A stretch of 64,000 nucleotides of DNA from Pararhodobacter sp. (GTDB lineage: Bacteria > Pseudomonadota > Alphaproteobacteria > Rhodobacterales > Rhodobacteraceae). The notes beneath the pieces were generated by a model. That model did no database searches. It worked only from the letters and a program-made list of their open reading frames with translations, and had not been told where the DNA came from. This document shows positions 49,965 through 59,480 of this stretch, one piece after another; positions within the stretch are counted from its first letter, which is position 1, and the number at the start of each line of letters is the position of its first letter. The translations under genes were made by a program, and so were the position numbers. The stretch covers positions 1 through 64,000 of the forward strand of contig JAFIEG010000002.1 of NCBI GenBank assembly GCA_020832665.1, written 5' to 3'.

Positions 49965-52334
49965 TCATAATGCCGCCCTCAGCTTTCGCCCCTGCGACAG
50001 CCCGTCTACTGCCTTCAGTATGCTCGCGGTGTCGATGCCGTTTGCACGATACAGATCGCCTATGGTGCCGGTCTGGCCAAAATGTTCAACCCCCAGCGGG
50101 ATCGTCACATGCCCGCCGACCCCACCCAGCCAGGCAAGTGTGCCAGGGTGGCCATCGATTACCGTTATCAGCCTGCAATGCGCTGGCAGCCCGTCAAGCA
50201 GGCGTTCCACCTGACTGCGGGCAAGCGGATGGCCGCGCGCCCGTTCGCGCTGCGCCGCCGTCCAGCCGGCGTTGAGGCGGTCTGCCGAGGTCACGGCCAG
50301 TACGCCAACGTCGCGGCGGTCCTCGGCGATCAGCCCGGCAGCGCGGATCACCTCGGGCGCGACAACGCCCTGATAGGCGAGCACGATCTCGCAGTTCGGC
50401 CCCGGCTTGCGCAGCCAGTAGGCCCCATCAACGGCCCCTCGCCGGAAATCGTCATCGGCGCGCCTGCCCGGCTGTTCTATGGGATTGGTGGAAAGTCGCA
50501 GATAGACCGAACCCCCGGTCTCGTCGCGCAGCCATGTGCGTTCGTCACGTGTGCTCTCGCCGTCGCGCTGCAGATAGTCGAAGGCCCAATCCATGATGAC
50601 GGCCAGTTCGTCGGCAAAGGCCGGCTCGAAAGAAGCGAGCCCGTCCTGCCCGATGCCGATCAGCGGCGTGGCGATCGACTGGTGCGCACCCCCTTCCGGC
50701 GCCAGGGTCACGCCTGATGGCGTGCCGGCGAGGATGAACCGCGCATCCTGATAGCAGGCGTAGTTCAGCGCATCGAGGCCGCGAATGACGAAGGGGTCGT
50801 AGAGCGTGCCCACCGGGATCAGCCGCTTGCCGAAAAGGCTGTGCGACAGGCCTGCCGCTCCGAGCAGCAGGAAGAGGTTCATTTCAGCGATACCAAGTTC
50901 GATATGCTGACCTTCGGGATGAAACTCCCAGCGCTGCGTCGAGGGTATCTTCTCTGCCCGGAATGTATCGGCCAGGGAATTGCGTGCAAAAAGCTTTCGC
51001 CGATTCACCCAGGGGCCAAGCCCGGTTGTGCCGGTGACATCGGGCGATGTCGTCACGATCCGCTCGGCAAGCTGGCTGTCGCCGCGTGCCAGCATGTCTA
51101 GATACTTTCCAAACGCCGCCTGGGTCGATATTTCGCGCTCGGCCTGCAACTCGACCTTCGCCACCGGCACGCTTGCATCTGTGTACCGGCGCGCGCCGCC
51201 CGCGAAGAATGGAACCTTTTCCAGGAACGCCTTCAGCCCATCGACATCATCGACGGCGGCAAAAGGCTCCCACTCCTGCCCGTCTGGAACGCCCATGTAG
51301 CGTTGCCAATCGGCCATCTGGGCTTTCGTCATAAGCCCGCCGTGATTGTCCTTGTGCCCGGCGATCGGCGTTCCCCAACCCTTGACCGTATAGGCCAGGA
51401 AACAGGTCGGACGATTGTGATCAATCTGCGCGAAGGCGTCGGCCATGGTGACAACGCAATTTCCGCCCAGGTTCTCCATCAGCGCCGCAAGTTCCGCTTC
51501 GCTGCGCCGGTCGAGCAATGCGCTGACATCGCCTTGATCGCCCAGGTCGTCCAACAGCCGCTCGCGCCAGACGGCACCGCCCATGAAGGTCAACGCCGAG
51601 TAAAGCTGATTGGGGCAGTCATCTATCCACTGGCGCAGCCTTTCGCCGCCTGGCTCGTTGAAGGCAGCGCGCTGCAACGCGCCATACTTGATCCGCACCA
51701 CCTCCCAGCCGAAGGCCTCGAACACTTTCTCGGCGCGCTGCCACAGCCCCTCGCGCACCACACCGTCAAGCGACTGGCGGTTGTAGTCGATGATCCACCA
51801 GCAGTTGCGAAGGTCGTTCTTCCAGCCTTCCTGCAGACATTCATAGACATTGCCCTCATCGAGTTCGGCATCGCCCATCAGCGCCACCATCCTGCCCGGC
51901 GAAAGTTCACGGCCCCACGGCTTGGCCGCGATGTAGTCCTGTATCATCGAGGCAAAGGCGGTGATCGCAACGCCAAGGCCGACCGACCCGGTCGAGAAAT
52001 CGACATCATCGGTGTCCTTGGTCCGGCTGGGGTAGGATTGCGCGCCGCCGAAGCCGCGGAACGCCTCTAGCTTTGCACGACTCTGCCGCCCCATCAGATA
52101 CTGCATCGCATGAAACAGCGGCGCCGCGTGCGGCTTGACAGCGACCCGGTCCTGGGGTCGCAGCGCAGTGAAATAGAGTGCGGTCATGATCGACACCATC
52201 GAGGCCGAAGATGCCTGGTGACCACCGATCTTGATCCCGTCCACCTTGGGGCGGATGTGGTTGGCGTGGTGGATCATCCAGTGCGACAGCCAAAGCAGGC
52301 GCTGTTCAATCGTCTTGAGGTGGTTTTTGCTCAT
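49965..52334 (-). CDS. AceE-like homodimeric 2-oxoacid dehydrogenase E1 / transketolase-family enzyme
   Basis: 789 aa from ATG 52334 (AGGGA upstream). The thiamine-diphosphate motif is 'MGDAELDEGNVYECLQEGWKNDLRNCWWIIDYNRQSLDG' (GDxxxxEG...N). Other landmarks are 'HANHIRPKVDGIKIGGHQASSASMVSIMTALYF', 'GHKDNHGGLMTKAQM', 'QHIELGIAEMNLFLLLGAAGLSHSLFG', and 'TPSGVTLAPEGGAHQSI'. It resembles pyruvate dehydrogenase AceE, but no E2/E3 genes lie nearby. Such stand-alone forms exist for other keto acids. It lies 141 bp after the TRAP gene in the same direction, so it may be the last gene of the GntR-led operon and process its 2-oxoacid product (inference). Confidence 0.88.
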   Translation of the reverse strand: MSKNHLKTIEQRLLWLSHWMIHHANHIRPKVDGIKIGGHQASSASMVSIMTALYFTALRPQDRVAVKPHAAPLFHAMQYLMGRQSRAKLEAFRGFGGAQSYPSRTKDTDDVDFSTGSVGLGVAITAFASMIQDYIAAKPWGRELSPGRMVALMGDAELDEGNVYECLQEGWKNDLRNCWWIIDYNRQSLDGVVREGLWQRAEKVFEAFGWEVVRIKYGALQRAAFNEPGGERLRQWIDDCPNQLYSALTFMGGAVWRERLLDDLGDQGDVSALLDRRSEAELAALMENLGGNCVVTMADAFAQIDHNRPTCFLAYTVKGWGTPIAGHKDNHGGLMTKAQMADWQRYMGVPDGQEWEPFAAVDDVDGLKAFLEKVPFFAGGARRYTDASVPVAKVELQAEREISTQAAFGKYLDMLARGDSQLAERIVTTSPDVTGTTGLGPWVNRRKLFARNSLADTFRAEKIPSTQRWEFHPEGQHIELGIAEMNLFLLLGAAGLSHSLFGKRLIPVGTLYDPFVIRGLDALNYACYQDARFILAGTPSGVTLAPEGGAHQSIATPLIGIGQDGLASFEPAFADELAVIMDWAFDYLQRDGESTRDERTWLRDETGGSVYLRLSTNPIEQPGRRADDDFRRGAVDGAYWLRKPGPNCEIVLAYQGVVAPEVIRAAGLIAEDRRDVGVLAVTSADRLNAGWTAAQRERARGHPLARSQVERLLDGLPAHCRLITVIDGHPGTLAWLGGVGGHVTIPLGVEHFGQTGTIGDLYRANGIDTASILKAVDGLSQGRKLRAAL

Positions 52335-52475
52335 CTTGGTCCCTGAGTTGCCAGGCAATCCACGATCATCGAGGCGGGTCACCCGGCGCTTTGTTTTGTC
52401 AAACGGCCCGGTCGCATGTATTGCCGGGTATCGGTTCAAAGGGCCGCCTTTCCGAAGCCGCCGGAAAAGTTGACG

Positions 52476-54341
52476 CTAAACTCGTTCCCGCCAGGTCTGC
52501 GATGCAATCACGAACAGAAGGGTTCCGGCCGAGCCGAAAAGCCAAAGCAATGAACCGTCAACTATCCATGCGAACGAACAAAGCGCTGCAGCCCCGCTCA
52601 GCATTCTTTCTGCCAGGCTGGTCTCTGTAATGAAATAGCCCACCGTCAGGATGAGCAATCCCATCGTCGCGATAGACCACGCAACAATCGGAAGAAAGAC
52701 CGTACGAGGATCAGGAGGAAACGACAATACATCACCATGATAGATGAACAGGAATGGCAGAATCAATGGCCCGGACATCAACCTCATTGATGCCCATGCC
52801 GTCGCCCAGAAACTGGTTTCCGCAATTCTGCTTGCTACCATCGCGGCAGTGGCAATTGGTGGTGTAACAGCCGCAAACACGGCAAAATAGTACACGAACA
52901 TATGCGCTGACAGAGGATCGACACCGATATTCCGCAGAGCCGGAACCATCATGATAGCGACCATGGTGTATGCCGCCACCGTCGGCAGGCCGCAACCCAG
53001 CAGGATTGATGCCACCATAACCACCATGAGCGCTATCAAGAGGTTGTCGCCGACAAACCCGGCAAGCGCACTGGCAAATTTCGGCCCCAGAGCGGTTGTA
53101 ATGAGCGACTGCGCAACAAGCGAAATGGCGGCTGTGATGACAGCAAGTGCTGCACCCTGCCGGGCACCATTGATCAGCCCCGACACCAGGGTGCCCATCG
53201 CGCCTTTAAACTGTGCAGCCGAACGCCAAGTGCTTGGCCTGAGGAAGGTCGTCGCAACCACTGCGCCGATCGCCATCACAACGGACCCCGTTGCAGAGTA
53301 GCCCTGGATAAGAAAGTAGACCAGGACGACCAACGGAAAGACAAAGGGAAGAAACTCACGGCGAATGATGTCGAAATCGGGCGCGTCCGTCTGCGTGATT
53401 CGTCCGGTGGTCTGAACCAGGAAGAAGACGCCGATCAGGACACCGGCAAAGAACAGGATTGCCGGAAGTAAGGCGGCAGCGGCGATCTCTATGTAACTGA
53501 CCCCCAGGAACGACGCCATGATGAACGCACCGGCCCCCATTACTGGCGGCAGGATTTGCCCACCACATGAGGCAACCGATTCGACCGCGCCCGCGTCGCG
53601 CGCGGCAAATCCCTGGCGTTTCATTGTCGGGATCGTGAAAGTACCTGTAATTGCGACATTCGCCACTGTCGCCCCGGTCACGGTCCCAAGCAGCGAACTG
53701 GACACGACACAGGTAACCGCAGCGCCACCCTTCAACAATCTTCCCAGCCAGTTGCCGAGTTCCATGAAGAGATTAGTCACACCAGTGGATGCGAGAAGCG
53801 CGCCGAAGAGCATGAACAGGAAGATGATATTTGCCGATATCGGCGTGATCTGACCATAGAGCCCCGAGCCGCCCGATGAGATCAGAAAGGTCATCGCATA
53901 GTCGAAAGAAGGGTGCGACGCGGCCTGAAGTGGCCCCCTGAGATTATCGCCAAAGAAGAAGTAAACAAGCGCTGTAACAGCGAGGGTTGCGATGACAATT
54001 CCCCATTCCATCCAGCACAGGATTATCACGACGGCGATGATTGCTATTCCGGCATAAAGCTGCATCGGTCGAAGCCCCAGGCCAAAGCGAATTTCCAGGT
54101 CTTCGGTAACGGAAAAAAGGTAGAAACTTGCGATAACAGCTGTGACAAGGCATACAATTGCGAGAAGGCGCATGGCCCCGCGATTCTGGATTGCTTGGTA
54201 GAGTGCTATCAGGGTGGTCGCCAGGCCGACGTGAATGATGGCATGCTCGCCTTCGGTAAATGGCCGATAATAGGCGAAATACAGATGATAAAGGGCTGCC
54301 AGCAAAGCCAGCCCAGAAGCACTGCGGGTGATCAGATTCAT
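52476..54341 (-). CDS. TRAP transporter 4TM/12TM fusion protein
   Basis: 621 aa with about 16 membrane helices; DctQ-like N-terminal four helices are fused to the DctM-like part, as is standard for TAXI-TRAP systems. Signature segments: 'PISANIIFLFMLFGALLASTGVTNLFMELGNWLGR', 'GGAAVTCVVSSSLLGTVTGATVANVAITGTFTIPTMKRQGFAARDAGAVESVASCGGQILPPVMGAGAFIMASFLGVSYIEIA', 'LGCGLPTVAAYTMVAIMMVPAL'. It moves the ligand presented by the TAXI protein encoded 73 bp upstream, driven by sodium or protons. It belongs to the GntR-led operon. Confidence 0.94.
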   Translation of the reverse strand: MNLITRSASGLALLAALYHLYFAYYRPFTEGEHAIIHVGLATTLIALYQAIQNRGAMRLLAIVCLVTAVIASFYLFSVTEDLEIRFGLGLRPMQLYAGIAIIAVVIILCWMEWGIVIATLAVTALVYFFFGDNLRGPLQAASHPSFDYAMTFLISSGGSGLYGQITPISANIIFLFMLFGALLASTGVTNLFMELGNWLGRLLKGGAAVTCVVSSSLLGTVTGATVANVAITGTFTIPTMKRQGFAARDAGAVESVASCGGQILPPVMGAGAFIMASFLGVSYIEIAAAALLPAILFFAGVLIGVFFLVQTTGRITQTDAPDFDIIRREFLPFVFPLVVLVYFLIQGYSATGSVVMAIGAVVATTFLRPSTWRSAAQFKGAMGTLVSGLINGARQGAALAVITAAISLVAQSLITTALGPKFASALAGFVGDNLLIALMVVMVASILLGCGLPTVAAYTMVAIMMVPALRNIGVDPLSAHMFVYYFAVFAAVTPPIATAAMVASRIAETSFWATAWASMRLMSGPLILPFLFIYHGDVLSFPPDPRTVFLPIVAWSIATMGLLILTVGYFITETSLAERMLSGAAALCSFAWIVDGSLLWLFGSAGTLLFVIASQTWRERV

Positions 54342-54414
54342 GGCGCTCTCCGATTCCAGCCGGCACCGCGCGCGGTGCCGGCTGCGCTGGCCGATTATTC
54401 AAACAACCCAGCGA

Positions 54415-55446
54415 TTACTCAAGCAACCCAGCCTCGCGGAAAGCGCGAACCGCTCCCGGATGCAGATCTTCTGCCTGCCAGTCGCCAAGCAAGCCCTCCG
54501 GGGTGGAAATCACGGTCAGGGTTGCCGCATATGACGGAAGTTCCCCGGCATTCTCGATCATGAACCTTGTCAACTCGTAGGCGGTCTCTTCCGGGAAATC
54601 CCTGTGCACCGCGATGGATGCCGGCGAGTAGATCCAGTTGACCGACCGATCCGAGGCCGCTTCCGGAACCACGTTCCTGTCCACAGTCATTGGCCGAAAC
54701 GTGAGGCCAAACTCGGCGGCCCGGTCGAATGCCTCCTGCGGGAAGCCGACCAGATGAATATCCAGCCCGGAAGCGAAAAGCTGACTCACCACACCCGGCT
54801 TGAAGGCTTGCGACCCATCAGGGGTGATCACCAGCTGCGAGATGATGGCATCGACGCGCCTTTCGGGGAGAGCTTCATGCGACGGGGTCGTTCCCATGAA
54901 CTGCATGTTCGGATTGATATCCGGCAAACCGGTTTCGAAGAACAGTGCCGGCAGGCCACCCCAATGCGCTTGCGCGCGCCGACCCATGGCAAGCGACCGG
55001 CCATCGAGATCCTCGGCCGTTTCGATCTCGGGATTCGTGGTCAGGATACCGATAGCACCATAGAACCCGTTGAACAGGATCTTCACATCGTTGCGAACAT
55101 CCGGGTGTGCCGTTTCGAAGAAGGGTTCTATCCCTTGCTCTGCATAAACGTAGTCGAGCACACTGGTGCAGCCCAAGGTCTGTGCCCATTCTCCACCGGC
55201 CATCATGTTCACTGTCACCGCGGTGGAGCCCGGGCCTTCGGCATTCACGACCCGCAATGTCTCATGACGAGACGCCGTCAGGTCCTGGATTGCGTTGCCG
55301 ACCGTGTACATGATCGAGCCAAACGGGGCGCATCGTATCCCCACCTCGTTCGTTTCCGCTGCTACGCTTGCGGGAACAAGGGTGACAGCCACTGCAGACG
55401 CCACAAGCGCCTGCCACTTCCTTGTCGAATTCCTCACCTTGGTCAT
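54415..55446 (-). CDS. TAXI-family TRAP periplasmic receptor
   Basis: 343 aa. A signal peptide at about 1-30 ('WQALVASAVAVTLVPASVAAET') is followed by the TAXI fold: 'GIRCAPFGSIMYTVGNAIQDL', 'VVNAEGPGSTAVTVNMMAGGEW', 'FNGFYGAIGILTTNPEIETAEDLDGRSLAMG', 'SPASIAVHRDFPEETAYELTRFMIENAGEL'. It binds the substrate in the periplasm for the 4TM/12TM partner. The substrate is unknown; the dehydrogenase and UxaA-type genes upstream point to a hydroxyacid. Confidence 0.92.
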   Translation of the reverse strand: MTKVRNSTRKWQALVASAVAVTLVPASVAAETNEVGIRCAPFGSIMYTVGNAIQDLTASRHETLRVVNAEGPGSTAVTVNMMAGGEWAQTLGCTSVLDYVYAEQGIEPFFETAHPDVRNDVKILFNGFYGAIGILTTNPEIETAEDLDGRSLAMGRRAQAHWGGLPALFFETGLPDINPNMQFMGTTPSHEALPERRVDAIISQLVITPDGSQAFKPGVVSQLFASGLDIHLVGFPQEAFDRAAEFGLTFRPMTVDRNVVPEAASDRSVNWIYSPASIAVHRDFPEETAYELTRFMIENAGELPSYAATLTVISTPEGLLGDWQAEDLHPGAVRAFREAGLLE

Positions 55447-55526
55447 GGACTTCCTCCTCTTCGATCCTTGGGGCGCTACATCCTAAAGCTTCGCATCCTC
55501 CCGGCGCCCATTCGACGGATGTCGGA

Positions 55527-56678
55527 TCACATTGACGGCTCGAAACGGCTGATCGCGGTTTCGCGAACGTCGAGCACTTCCGAAGTCGTCAGTGCGCCCG
55601 ATGCCACCTCGACGGCGAAGTGAAACAGGCGCGTACCGGCTTCGGAAACTGTCTCTCCGCTTTCAAGGACGGGCGACACGTCGAAGTCGATGTTATCGGC
55701 AAAGCCGACAACCGTATTACGATTTCCGGAAACCTTTACGGTGGTCCCGACCATGCTCCCGATGGGATTGCCCACGCCGGTCGAGAACAGGATCATCTGG
55801 CACCCCCCCGAGGCCAGACCAGTCAGGGATTCGACTGCGGGAGCAGGCGTTGCCATGAAATGCATTCCGGGCTTTTCCGGCCGCTTGCCATATTCAAGAA
55901 CTCCGACCAGCGGGCTTGTCCCCGCCTTGACCATCGCGCCGAGAGCTTTTTCCTCGATAGTGGTCAGCCCGCCGCGAATATTGTCTTTCGACGGATTGGC
56001 ACCACGCAGATCGAGGCCACGGGACATCACTTCCTTCTCGAATCCCAGGATCGCATCCAGGAATTCCTGGCCGACCTGATCGTTAATCGCCCGCTCTGCA
56101 AACACATGCTCGGCGCCGAAGAACTCGGACGTTTCTGAAATGATAACGCGACCGCCCGCTTCGACGATCCGGTCCGCAACCACGCCTATGGACGGATTAG
56201 AAGCCACACCGGAAGTCGTGTCGGAACCACCGCATTCAACCCCAATCGTCAGCTTCGAGAGCGGTTGCTCGGTACGCGGCTGTCTGCTTGCTTCTCTTAC
56301 CATTCTGGCAGCATGGCGAGTCCCTGCGGCAATCGCTTCGATTGTCCCCCCGCAGAGCTGAATATTGACAATTTCAAGGGGTTTGCCGCTCGGTCGAATG
56401 CGCTTGGCAACTTCCTCTGTGGTCACCGGTTCCAATCCGACCAGCACAATACCCGAGAGGTTTGGATTGCATGCCAGGCCCGCAATCGTGTCGTAAGCGA
56501 TTTCAAGATCCCGCCCGAGCTGGCCGCGCACGAAAAGGGTTGTGACCGGGACAGCCTCTTGCACGGCATTAGCTATGGCGCGCGTCACGGAATTGCAGTT
56601 GTCCATGACCGAAACTACGCCGACATAGTTGCGGATACCTACTTGGCCGTCGGGGCGTTCATATCCTAGAAAGTTCAA
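55527..56678 (-). CDS. UxaA-family (de)hydratase/lyase, large subunit
   Basis: 383 aa with a TTG start (56678) preceded by AAGGAGAC and overlapping the small-subunit stop (TTGA). It corresponds to the C-terminal catalytic part of altronate/galactarate dehydratases: 'GYERPDGQVGIRNYVGVVSVMDNCNSV', 'VECGGSDTTSGVASNPSIGVVADRIVEAGGRVIISETSEFFGAEH', 'ASGGCQMILFSTGVGNPIGSMVGTTVKVSGN'. Split SAF/catalytic pairs occur in altronate-type dehydratases and in (R)-sulfolactate sulfo-lyase (SuyAB). The metal-binding Cys and Asn in these motifs are retained. Substrate class is therefore either a sugar acid or sulfolactate; I cannot decide. Confidence 0.9.
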   Translation of the reverse strand: MNFLGYERPDGQVGIRNYVGVVSVMDNCNSVTRAIANAVQEAVPVTTLFVRGQLGRDLEIAYDTIAGLACNPNLSGIVLVGLEPVTTEEVAKRIRPSGKPLEIVNIQLCGGTIEAIAAGTRHAARMVREASRQPRTEQPLSKLTIGVECGGSDTTSGVASNPSIGVVADRIVEAGGRVIISETSEFFGAEHVFAERAINDQVGQEFLDAILGFEKEVMSRGLDLRGANPSKDNIRGGLTTIEEKALGAMVKAGTSPLVGVLEYGKRPEKPGMHFMATPAPAVESLTGLASGGCQMILFSTGVGNPIGSMVGTTVKVSGNRNTVVGFADNIDFDVSPVLESGETVSEAGTRLFHFAVEVASGALTTSEVLDVRETAISRFEPSM

Positions 56679-56974
56679 CGGGAGTCTCCTTCTTTCTGAT
56701 CGCCACGGGCGCGGAGTGCTTCAACATTGTGGACATGAACGTGCTCGCCCAGCGCTATGTCAGATGTGGCGCGCCCGATGACCTGACCGTATTTCAGGAT
56801 CGTTTCACCCTTCCCGATCGGGTTAAGGGCGCATTTGTGGCCATAGGGGATATCCGTGGCGATCTTGAGCGTGTCGTCGCGTGTGCCTGTCAGCCTTACA
56901 TCGGTGTCCTTTGACACGTCGTCGATCAAAGTCGCGACGTTGTCCTTCTCATGAAGGACAATTGCCTTTTTCAT
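56675..56974 (-). CDS. UxaA-family small (SAF domain) subunit
   Basis: 99 aa from ATG 56974 with AGGAGG; the frame is open further upstream but without support. It is a single SAF domain: 'LHEKDNVATLIDDVSKDTDVRL' and 'IPYGHKCALNPIGKGETILKYGQVIGRATSDIALGEHVHVHNVEAL', the latter being the classic UxaA/SuyA N-terminal signature with 'GHKxA' and 'KYGxxIG'. It forms the two-subunit enzyme with the overlapping large subunit. It follows the Ldh2-type gene by 31 bp. Confidence 0.92.
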   Translation of the reverse strand: MKKAIVLHEKDNVATLIDDVSKDTDVRLTGTRDDTLKIATDIPYGHKCALNPIGKGETILKYGQVIGRATSDIALGEHVHVHNVEALRARGDQKEGDSR

Positions 56975-57005
56975 CTCGTTCCTCCTCTGGATAGGGGTGG
57001 CTTTC

Positions 57006-58070
57006 TCAATTCTGCGAAACAGGCTCAGGGAAAGGCAGCCGAGCATCTCGGCCGGCTTCGATGAGTTCGCTCACGATGGCCGGTAACAGGGGAACGCCCT
57101 GCCGGTCGGCTTGCAGTTCATCTAGATGCGCGCGGTGCCCCGGGATGCGCGCGGCGTCCCCACCCTCGGTGAGATAATGAGTTGTCCACGCTTCAACATG
57201 GGCCTCATAGGCAGCGCGCCCCTGCATTGCTGCGGGGTTGAGAACGAGGATCAAGGCGCTGAGCCCGCCCACGCCGCTGTTGACCGTCTGTCCCTGATTG
57301 AGGCTCGATTGAAACTCTCCTCCGGCCAGGCTCCCGGCGAGGATTTCGACGATCATTGCTAGCGCAATGCCCTTGTGACCGCCGAAAGGCAATAACGCCC
57401 CAAGCAACGCCTCATGCGGGTCGGTTGTGCCTTGACCCTCTCGGTCCAGAGCCCAACCTTCGGGGATCGGTGTGCCGTCCCGGGCCGCAAGCAGGATGTT
57501 TCCGCGTGCGGCGACGCAGCAGGCGAAATCGACCAGAATTGGTGGCCCATTCGCCCGCGGCGCCGCCATGGCAAGCGGATTGTTTCCGATGAGCGGTGCC
57601 CGCGCACCCGGAATTCCGATGATGGGCGGAGTCGCCTGGAACATCAGCGCCACCATACCGGCTTCGGCGGCAGGCAACAGGTTGATCCCAAGCGCACCGA
57701 GGTGACCCGCGTTGACGAGTTGGCAGACAGCGACAGGCTGCTGCTGAGCCAACGCGATCGCCGCCTCGACGGCGCGCGGCCCGCAAATCTGTCCGAGCGT
57801 GTTCCCGGCATCGTAGCGAATGAAGGCACCATTTCGCTGAATGCCTGGCTCCGCGCCCGCCGTGAGGGCACCCGATGCGAATTTTTCCAGATAGTTCGGC
57901 AGCCTGGCGAGCCCGTGCGTCTTGAAGCCGCGCGCGTCGGCGCGCACCAGGCCTTCGGCTGCAAGTTCCGCATCTTCGGCATCAACCCCGGCCCAGACCA
58001 GCATCTTGCCGGTCCAGTCGAGAAGCTCGCCTCGGTGAAATCGTGACTGGTTCTCCGGATCCGTTGTCAT
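57006..58070 (-). CDS. malate/lactate/ureidoglycolate dehydrogenase family (Ldh2/ComC type)
   Basis: 354 aa. ATG at 58070 overlaps the GntR stop (ATGA). Motifs are 'GLVRADARGFKTHGLARLPNYLEKFASGAL', 'AVCQLVNAGHLGALGINLLPAAEAGMVALMFQATPPIIGIPGARAPLIGNNPLAMAAP' and 'GALLPFGGHKGIALAMIVEILAGSLAGGEF'. This Rossmann-unrelated NAD(P)-dependent family oxidises 2-hydroxyacids ((S)-malate, sulfolactate, ureidoglycolate, lactate). Pairing with a split UxaA-type lyase recalls ComC-SuyAB of sulfolactate metabolism but also fits sugar acids. It is the second gene of the GntR-led operon. Confidence 0.92.
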   Translation of the reverse strand: MTTDPENQSRFHRGELLDWTGKMLVWAGVDAEDAELAAEGLVRADARGFKTHGLARLPNYLEKFASGALTAGAEPGIQRNGAFIRYDAGNTLGQICGPRAVEAAIALAQQQPVAVCQLVNAGHLGALGINLLPAAEAGMVALMFQATPPIIGIPGARAPLIGNNPLAMAAPRANGPPILVDFACCVAARGNILLAARDGTPIPEGWALDREGQGTTDPHEALLGALLPFGGHKGIALAMIVEILAGSLAGGEFQSSLNQGQTVNSGVGGLSALILVLNPAAMQGRAAYEAHVEAWTTHYLTEGGDAARIPGHRAHLDELQADRQGVPLLPAIVSELIEAGRDARLPFPEPVSQN

Positions 58071-58744
58071 AGGACAAATCTCTCGTACCGCTTCAGATCA
58101 TCGATTGCCGCTCTGATGCCGATCCGCCTCAGCTTTTCAGCCTCCTCCGCTTGTCCCTTGGACATTGCTTCCAGAAGCCGCTTGAGGTTGACCAGACCAC
58201 GCTCGGCCCGGCCGGGCAGCACCAGAACCCGCCGCATGATGATCTGTGTCTGGTCCTGAACGCTATCCAGCATGCCTGTAATGACCGGATTGTCCGCAGC
58301 CGCGATGACGGCTTTGCGGAAGCGATTGAACTCCACTTCGTAGAGCTCAATGTCCCCAGCGGCGATGCGGCTCTCGAACTCGGGCGTCAGATTATCGAGG
58401 AACTTCTTCCATGTTTCGGGGTTCTCGTTTTCCACCGCGCGCCGCACCGCGAGGCCCTCAAGAACTTCCCGAACATCATAGATCTCGTACATCTCGTGAA
58501 GTTCCAGGCGGCGGACTACCGCTCCCCGGTTCGGATGACGCTCCACAAGGCCATGGACTTCAAGCGCGCCGATGACCTCCCGCGCTCGCGCTCGCGAGAC
58601 ACCGAAGTCGTTGGCGATCTGTTGCTCGTTCAGCTTTGCACCGGGTGAAATCTTGTGCTCGGAAATCTGCCGGCGCAACTCGGCGACCAGAGACGCCAAC
58701 TGTGTCTGCCCGCCACCGGCGGCGCTTGTTTTGAATCGTTTCAC
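58067..58744 (-). CDS. GntR-family (FCD/FadR-type) transcription regulator
   Basis: 225 aa. Winged-helix N-terminus 'LVAELRRQISEHKISPGAKLNEQQIANDFGVSRARAREVIGALEVHGLVERHPNRGAVVRRL', then the helical FCD ligand domain ('YDVREVLEGLAVRRAVENENPETW', 'FNRFRKAVIAAADNPVITGMLDSVQDQTQIIMRR'). FCD regulators usually bind the pathway acid through a metal. It leads its own operon: its stop overlaps the dehydrogenase start, and a palindrome lies 40 bp upstream, so autoregulation of the whole operon is likely. Confidence 0.93.
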   Translation of the reverse strand: MKRFKTSAAGGGQTQLASLVAELRRQISEHKISPGAKLNEQQIANDFGVSRARAREVIGALEVHGLVERHPNRGAVVRRLELHEMYEIYDVREVLEGLAVRRAVENENPETWKKFLDNLTPEFESRIAAGDIELYEVEFNRFRKAVIAAADNPVITGMLDSVQDQTQIIMRRVLVLPGRAERGLVNLKRLLEAMSKGQAEEAEKLRRIGIRAAIDDLKRYERFVL

Positions 58745-58782
58745 GACAGACCCTCCGTCCTGAATGCTAAAATAGTGCTAAC

Positions 58783-58799
58783 ATTATTGTCAACATAAT
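58783..58799. promoter_or_regulatory. candidate GntR operator
   Basis: ATTATTGTCAACATAAT, an imperfect 17-bp palindrome (arms ATTAT/ATAAT) in an AT-rich patch, 39 bp upstream of the GntR gene start. It resembles FadR-subfamily sites in having TGT/AC halves but does not match TNGTNNNACNA exactly. Confidence 0.5.
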
Positions 58800-59480
58800 A
58801 TCTGAAAATTTTGGCCGTCATGTCAGCGCCAATATATCCACAAAGCAAACCGATACAAAACGACACTTTTACATATGCTTACACCCTATCCGCCCTCGAT
58901 AACCTTCCTTGACATCGGCCGATCTCGCAGCCGAAAGCAGACGGCCTGAGGTGCGCCCGCGAACTATGCAGTCGGCGGACTCGCGAGGTCAGCGGGCATT
59001 TGCCCCACCACGAACGGCTGGCCAGGCGCGGTGCTTCGTCCGCCCATCCGGTGCGCTCGCCCACAAGGCTCAGACTCGATACACCGCCCTGTCAGCAACC
59101 TCGGCCAGGGCGGTTGACGGAGCGGTATGGCAAAGCGGAGATTCGGAACGGTTAGGCGATCGGGGCGGCAGCGATGTAATGAAGGTTCGCCGGACGCGCC
59201 GCTGCTTTCAGACCCGCCGCATCGTCCGCCGGCAGGTTCACCGGACGCGTTGCGTCAACCTAGCCCCATTCACAAAGGCCGCGCTGCGTGCGGATGGCAG
59301 CAGGGGCCAGGCCGATGCCGGCGCAGGGCCGGCGGAGGGCAGCATCGAAACCCGCAAGCGTTGCGCGCAGAGGATGGCTTCGCGGAGTGTGGGCAGCATG
59401 GTTGGCCTATGCAGGAATTGTGCTAAGACCCAATCGCGCTATGTCATGCCTTGCGTGGGCACATTGAGAAGGACAACACA
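58800..59480. other. intergenic region between divergent GntR and LLM genes
   Basis: About 680 bp. The first 100 bp are AT-rich (promoter-like); the rest is GC-rich with open frames that give Arg/Pro/Gly-rich low-complexity translations and no motifs. No gene is supported. Confidence 0.45.

Noticed and set aside
55527-58070. Firm naming of the operon as sulfolactate degradation (comC, suyA, suyB)
   Set aside because: The families fit, but the same families serve sugar acids, and no sulfite exporter or other sulfonate gene is visible here.
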